Shown here piece after piece: positions 17,462 to 18,823 of a stretch of DNA of 18,823 bases. The position numbers were made by a program, and so were the translations under genes. Every line of letters begins with the position of its first letter. Position 1 is the stretch's first letter. The DNA is taken from contig CAKRTP010000026.1 in NCBI GenBank assembly GCA_934402155.1, positions 1 through 18,823 of the forward strand, in the 5' to 3' direction. The stretch comes from an uncultured Blautia sp. (GTDB lineage Bacteria > Bacillota > Clostridia > Lachnospirales > Lachnospiraceae). The notes under the pieces were generated by a model, which searched no databases, was not told where the DNA came from, and worked only from the letters and a program-made list of their open reading frames with translations.

Positions 17462-17513
17462 TGAATTAAATAAATGCCTGCGGGCAAATAAAAAAATAAG
17501 GGAGAATAATATC

Positions 17514-18823
17514 ATGGCAGAGAGCAGATTAATCGGTGAATACCCGGTGATTGGTATCAGACCAACTATTGATGGACGTAGAGGCCCGATCAAGGTTCGT
17601 CAGGGCCTTGAAGATCAGACAATGGGTATGGCAAAAGCAGCAGCGAAATTATTTGAAGAAAACATCAAGTATTCAAATGGTGAACCGGTAAAAGTTGTCA
17701 TTGCAGATACAACAATCGGACGTGTTGCAGAAGCAGCAGCATGTGAAGAAAAATTCAGAAGAGAAGGCGTTGCTATTACTCTTACAGTAACTCCATGCTG
17801 GTGCTACGGCTCAGAGACAATGGACATGGATCCTACAACAATCAAAGGTGTATGGGGACTGAATGCAACAGAAAGACCGGGTGCTGTTTACCTGGCAAGT
17901 GTTCTTGCAACACATGCGCAGAAAGGTCTTCCGGCATTTGGCATCTACGGACATGATGTAGTAGAAGCTGATGACGATACAATCGGAGAAGACATTAAAG
18001 AAAAATTATTAAGATTTGGTCGTGCAGCAGTTGCAGCAGCAACTATGAGAGGTAAATCTTACTTACAGATCGGTTCTATCTGTATGGGTATCGGCGGATC
18101 CATTATTGATTCTGATTTCATGGAATCTTACCTTGGCATGAGAGTGGAATCTGTAGATGAGGTAGAAATCATTCGTCGTATGACAGAAGGTGTTTATGAT
18201 GAAGCAGAGTTCCAGAAAGCACTTGTATGGGCAAAAGAAAAATGCAAGATGGGTTATGACAAGAACCCTGATTTTGTAAGAAAGAGCGATAAAGAAAAAG
18301 AAGAACAGTTCGAATTTGCTGTTAAGATGGCAGTTATCATCAAAGATTTGATGAATGGTAACAAGAACCTTCCGGAAGGATGCGAAGAAGAAGCAGTTGG
18401 ACACAATGCTCTGGCAGCTGGTTTCCAGGGACAGAGACAGTGGACAGACTTTTATCCAAACGGTGACTTTGCAGAAGCAGTATTAAATACCTCCTTTGAC
18501 TGGAACGGAGCAAGAGAACCATACATCCTTGCAACCGAAAATGATGTACTGAACGGTTTAGGCATGTTGTTCATGAAGCTGTTGACAAACAGAGCACAGA
18601 TGTTCGCAGACGTTCGTACATACTGGAGCGGAGATGCAATCAAGAGAGTAACAGGATATGACATCGAAGGTGTTGCAAAAGAAGCGGATGGTGTGATCCA
18701 TCTGATCAACTCCGGTGCATGCTGTCTGGATGCAAATGCAGAAGCAAGAGATGCAGAAGGCAACCAGGTTATGAAACCTTGGTATGAAATAACAAAAGAA
18801 GATCAGGACGCTATTATGGCAGC
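17514..18823 (+). CDS. fucI: L-fucose isomerase, N-terminal part (runs off window)
   Basis: FucI converts L-fucose to L-fuculose, the first step of the fucose pathway that leads to dihydroxyacetone phosphate and lactaldehyde. The frame is open to the window edge, giving 436 codons of a family usually near 590. It begins [20 protein letters not shown] and shows the family's [14 protein letters not shown] and [13 protein letters not shown] segments. Metal-binding residues are E342 in ATEND and D366 in FADVRTYWS, 24 residues apart exactly as E337 and D361 of the E. coli enzyme. The third ligand, a histidine nearer the C terminus, is outside the window. GGGAG at 17500-17504 is 9 bases before the ATG. 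Codon choice resembles nifJ and ppdK, suggesting high expression when induced. D-arabinose isomerase activity is a known side activity of the family. Confidence 0.95.
   Translation, partial: MAESRLIGEYPVIGIRPTIDGRRGPIKVRQGLEDQTMGMAKAAAKLFEENIKYSNGEPVKVVIADTTIGRVAEAAACEEKFRREGVAITLTVTPCWCYGSETMDMDPTTIKGVWGLNATERPGAVYLASVLATHAQKGLPAFGIYGHDVVEADDDTIGEDIKEKLLRFGRAAVAAATMRGKSYLQIGSICMGIGGSIIDSDFMESYLGMRVESVDEVEIIRRMTEGVYDEAEFQKALVWAKEKCKMGYDKNPDFVRKSDKEKEEQFEFAVKMAVIIKDLMNGNKNLPEGCEEEAVGHNALAAGFQGQRQWTDFYPNGDFAEAVLNTSFDWNGAREPYILATENDVLNGLGMLFMKLLTNRAQMFADVRTYWSGDAIKRVTGYDIEGVAKEADGVIHLINSGACCLDANAEARDAEGNQVMKPWYEITKEDQDAIMA

Overview
The window looks like a chromosomal segment of a gut-type Lachnospiraceae (Clostridia). 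This is inferred from the kinds of proteins present, strong AGGAGG-type ribosome binding sites, compact TTGACA/TATAAT promoters, short U-tailed terminators, a single-chain ferredoxin-dependent pyruvate oxidoreductase, a Clostridium symbiosum-like pyruvate phosphate dikinase, and a surface protein with repeats typical of this family. I cannot assign a genus from sequence alone.

Layout, left to right: (1) the 3' end of an HD-GYP phosphodiesterase gene and its terminator (1-364). (2) nifJ/por, pyruvate:ferredoxin oxidoreductase, alone between a promoter with a strongly folded leader and a terminator (412-4143). (3) A likely operon of an M16C (PreP-like) peptidase, Era GTPase and RecO (4142-8914). 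(4) A small unknown lipoprotein followed closely by glycyl-tRNA synthetase, ending at a terminator (8918-11128). (5) A large secreted transglutaminase-like protein with an acidic N-terminal linker, three CxxC repeats and two Ig-like domains (11141-13564). (6) ppdK, pyruvate phosphate dikinase, behind a leader holding a terminator-like hairpin (13626-16440). (7) A terminator shared by convergent genes, then a minus-strand AraC-family regulator (16455-17373). (8) Divergent from it, the first three quarters of fucI, L-fucose isomerase, which runs off the right edge (17514-18823).

Functionally the window is mostly central metabolism (pyruvate/PEP/acetyl-CoA node), housekeeping translation and repair genes, one cell-surface protein and the start of a fucose-use locus. 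The AraC regulator and fucI share a 140-base intergenic region with opposed promoters and a perfect inverted repeat, so local control of fucose use is the simplest reading. I did not find a phage, transposon, CRISPR array, defence system or RNA gene of a known class. The best candidates for something undescribed are the two folded leaders (nifJ and ppdK), the multi-part transglutaminase surface protein, and the uncharacterised lipoprotein next to glyS.
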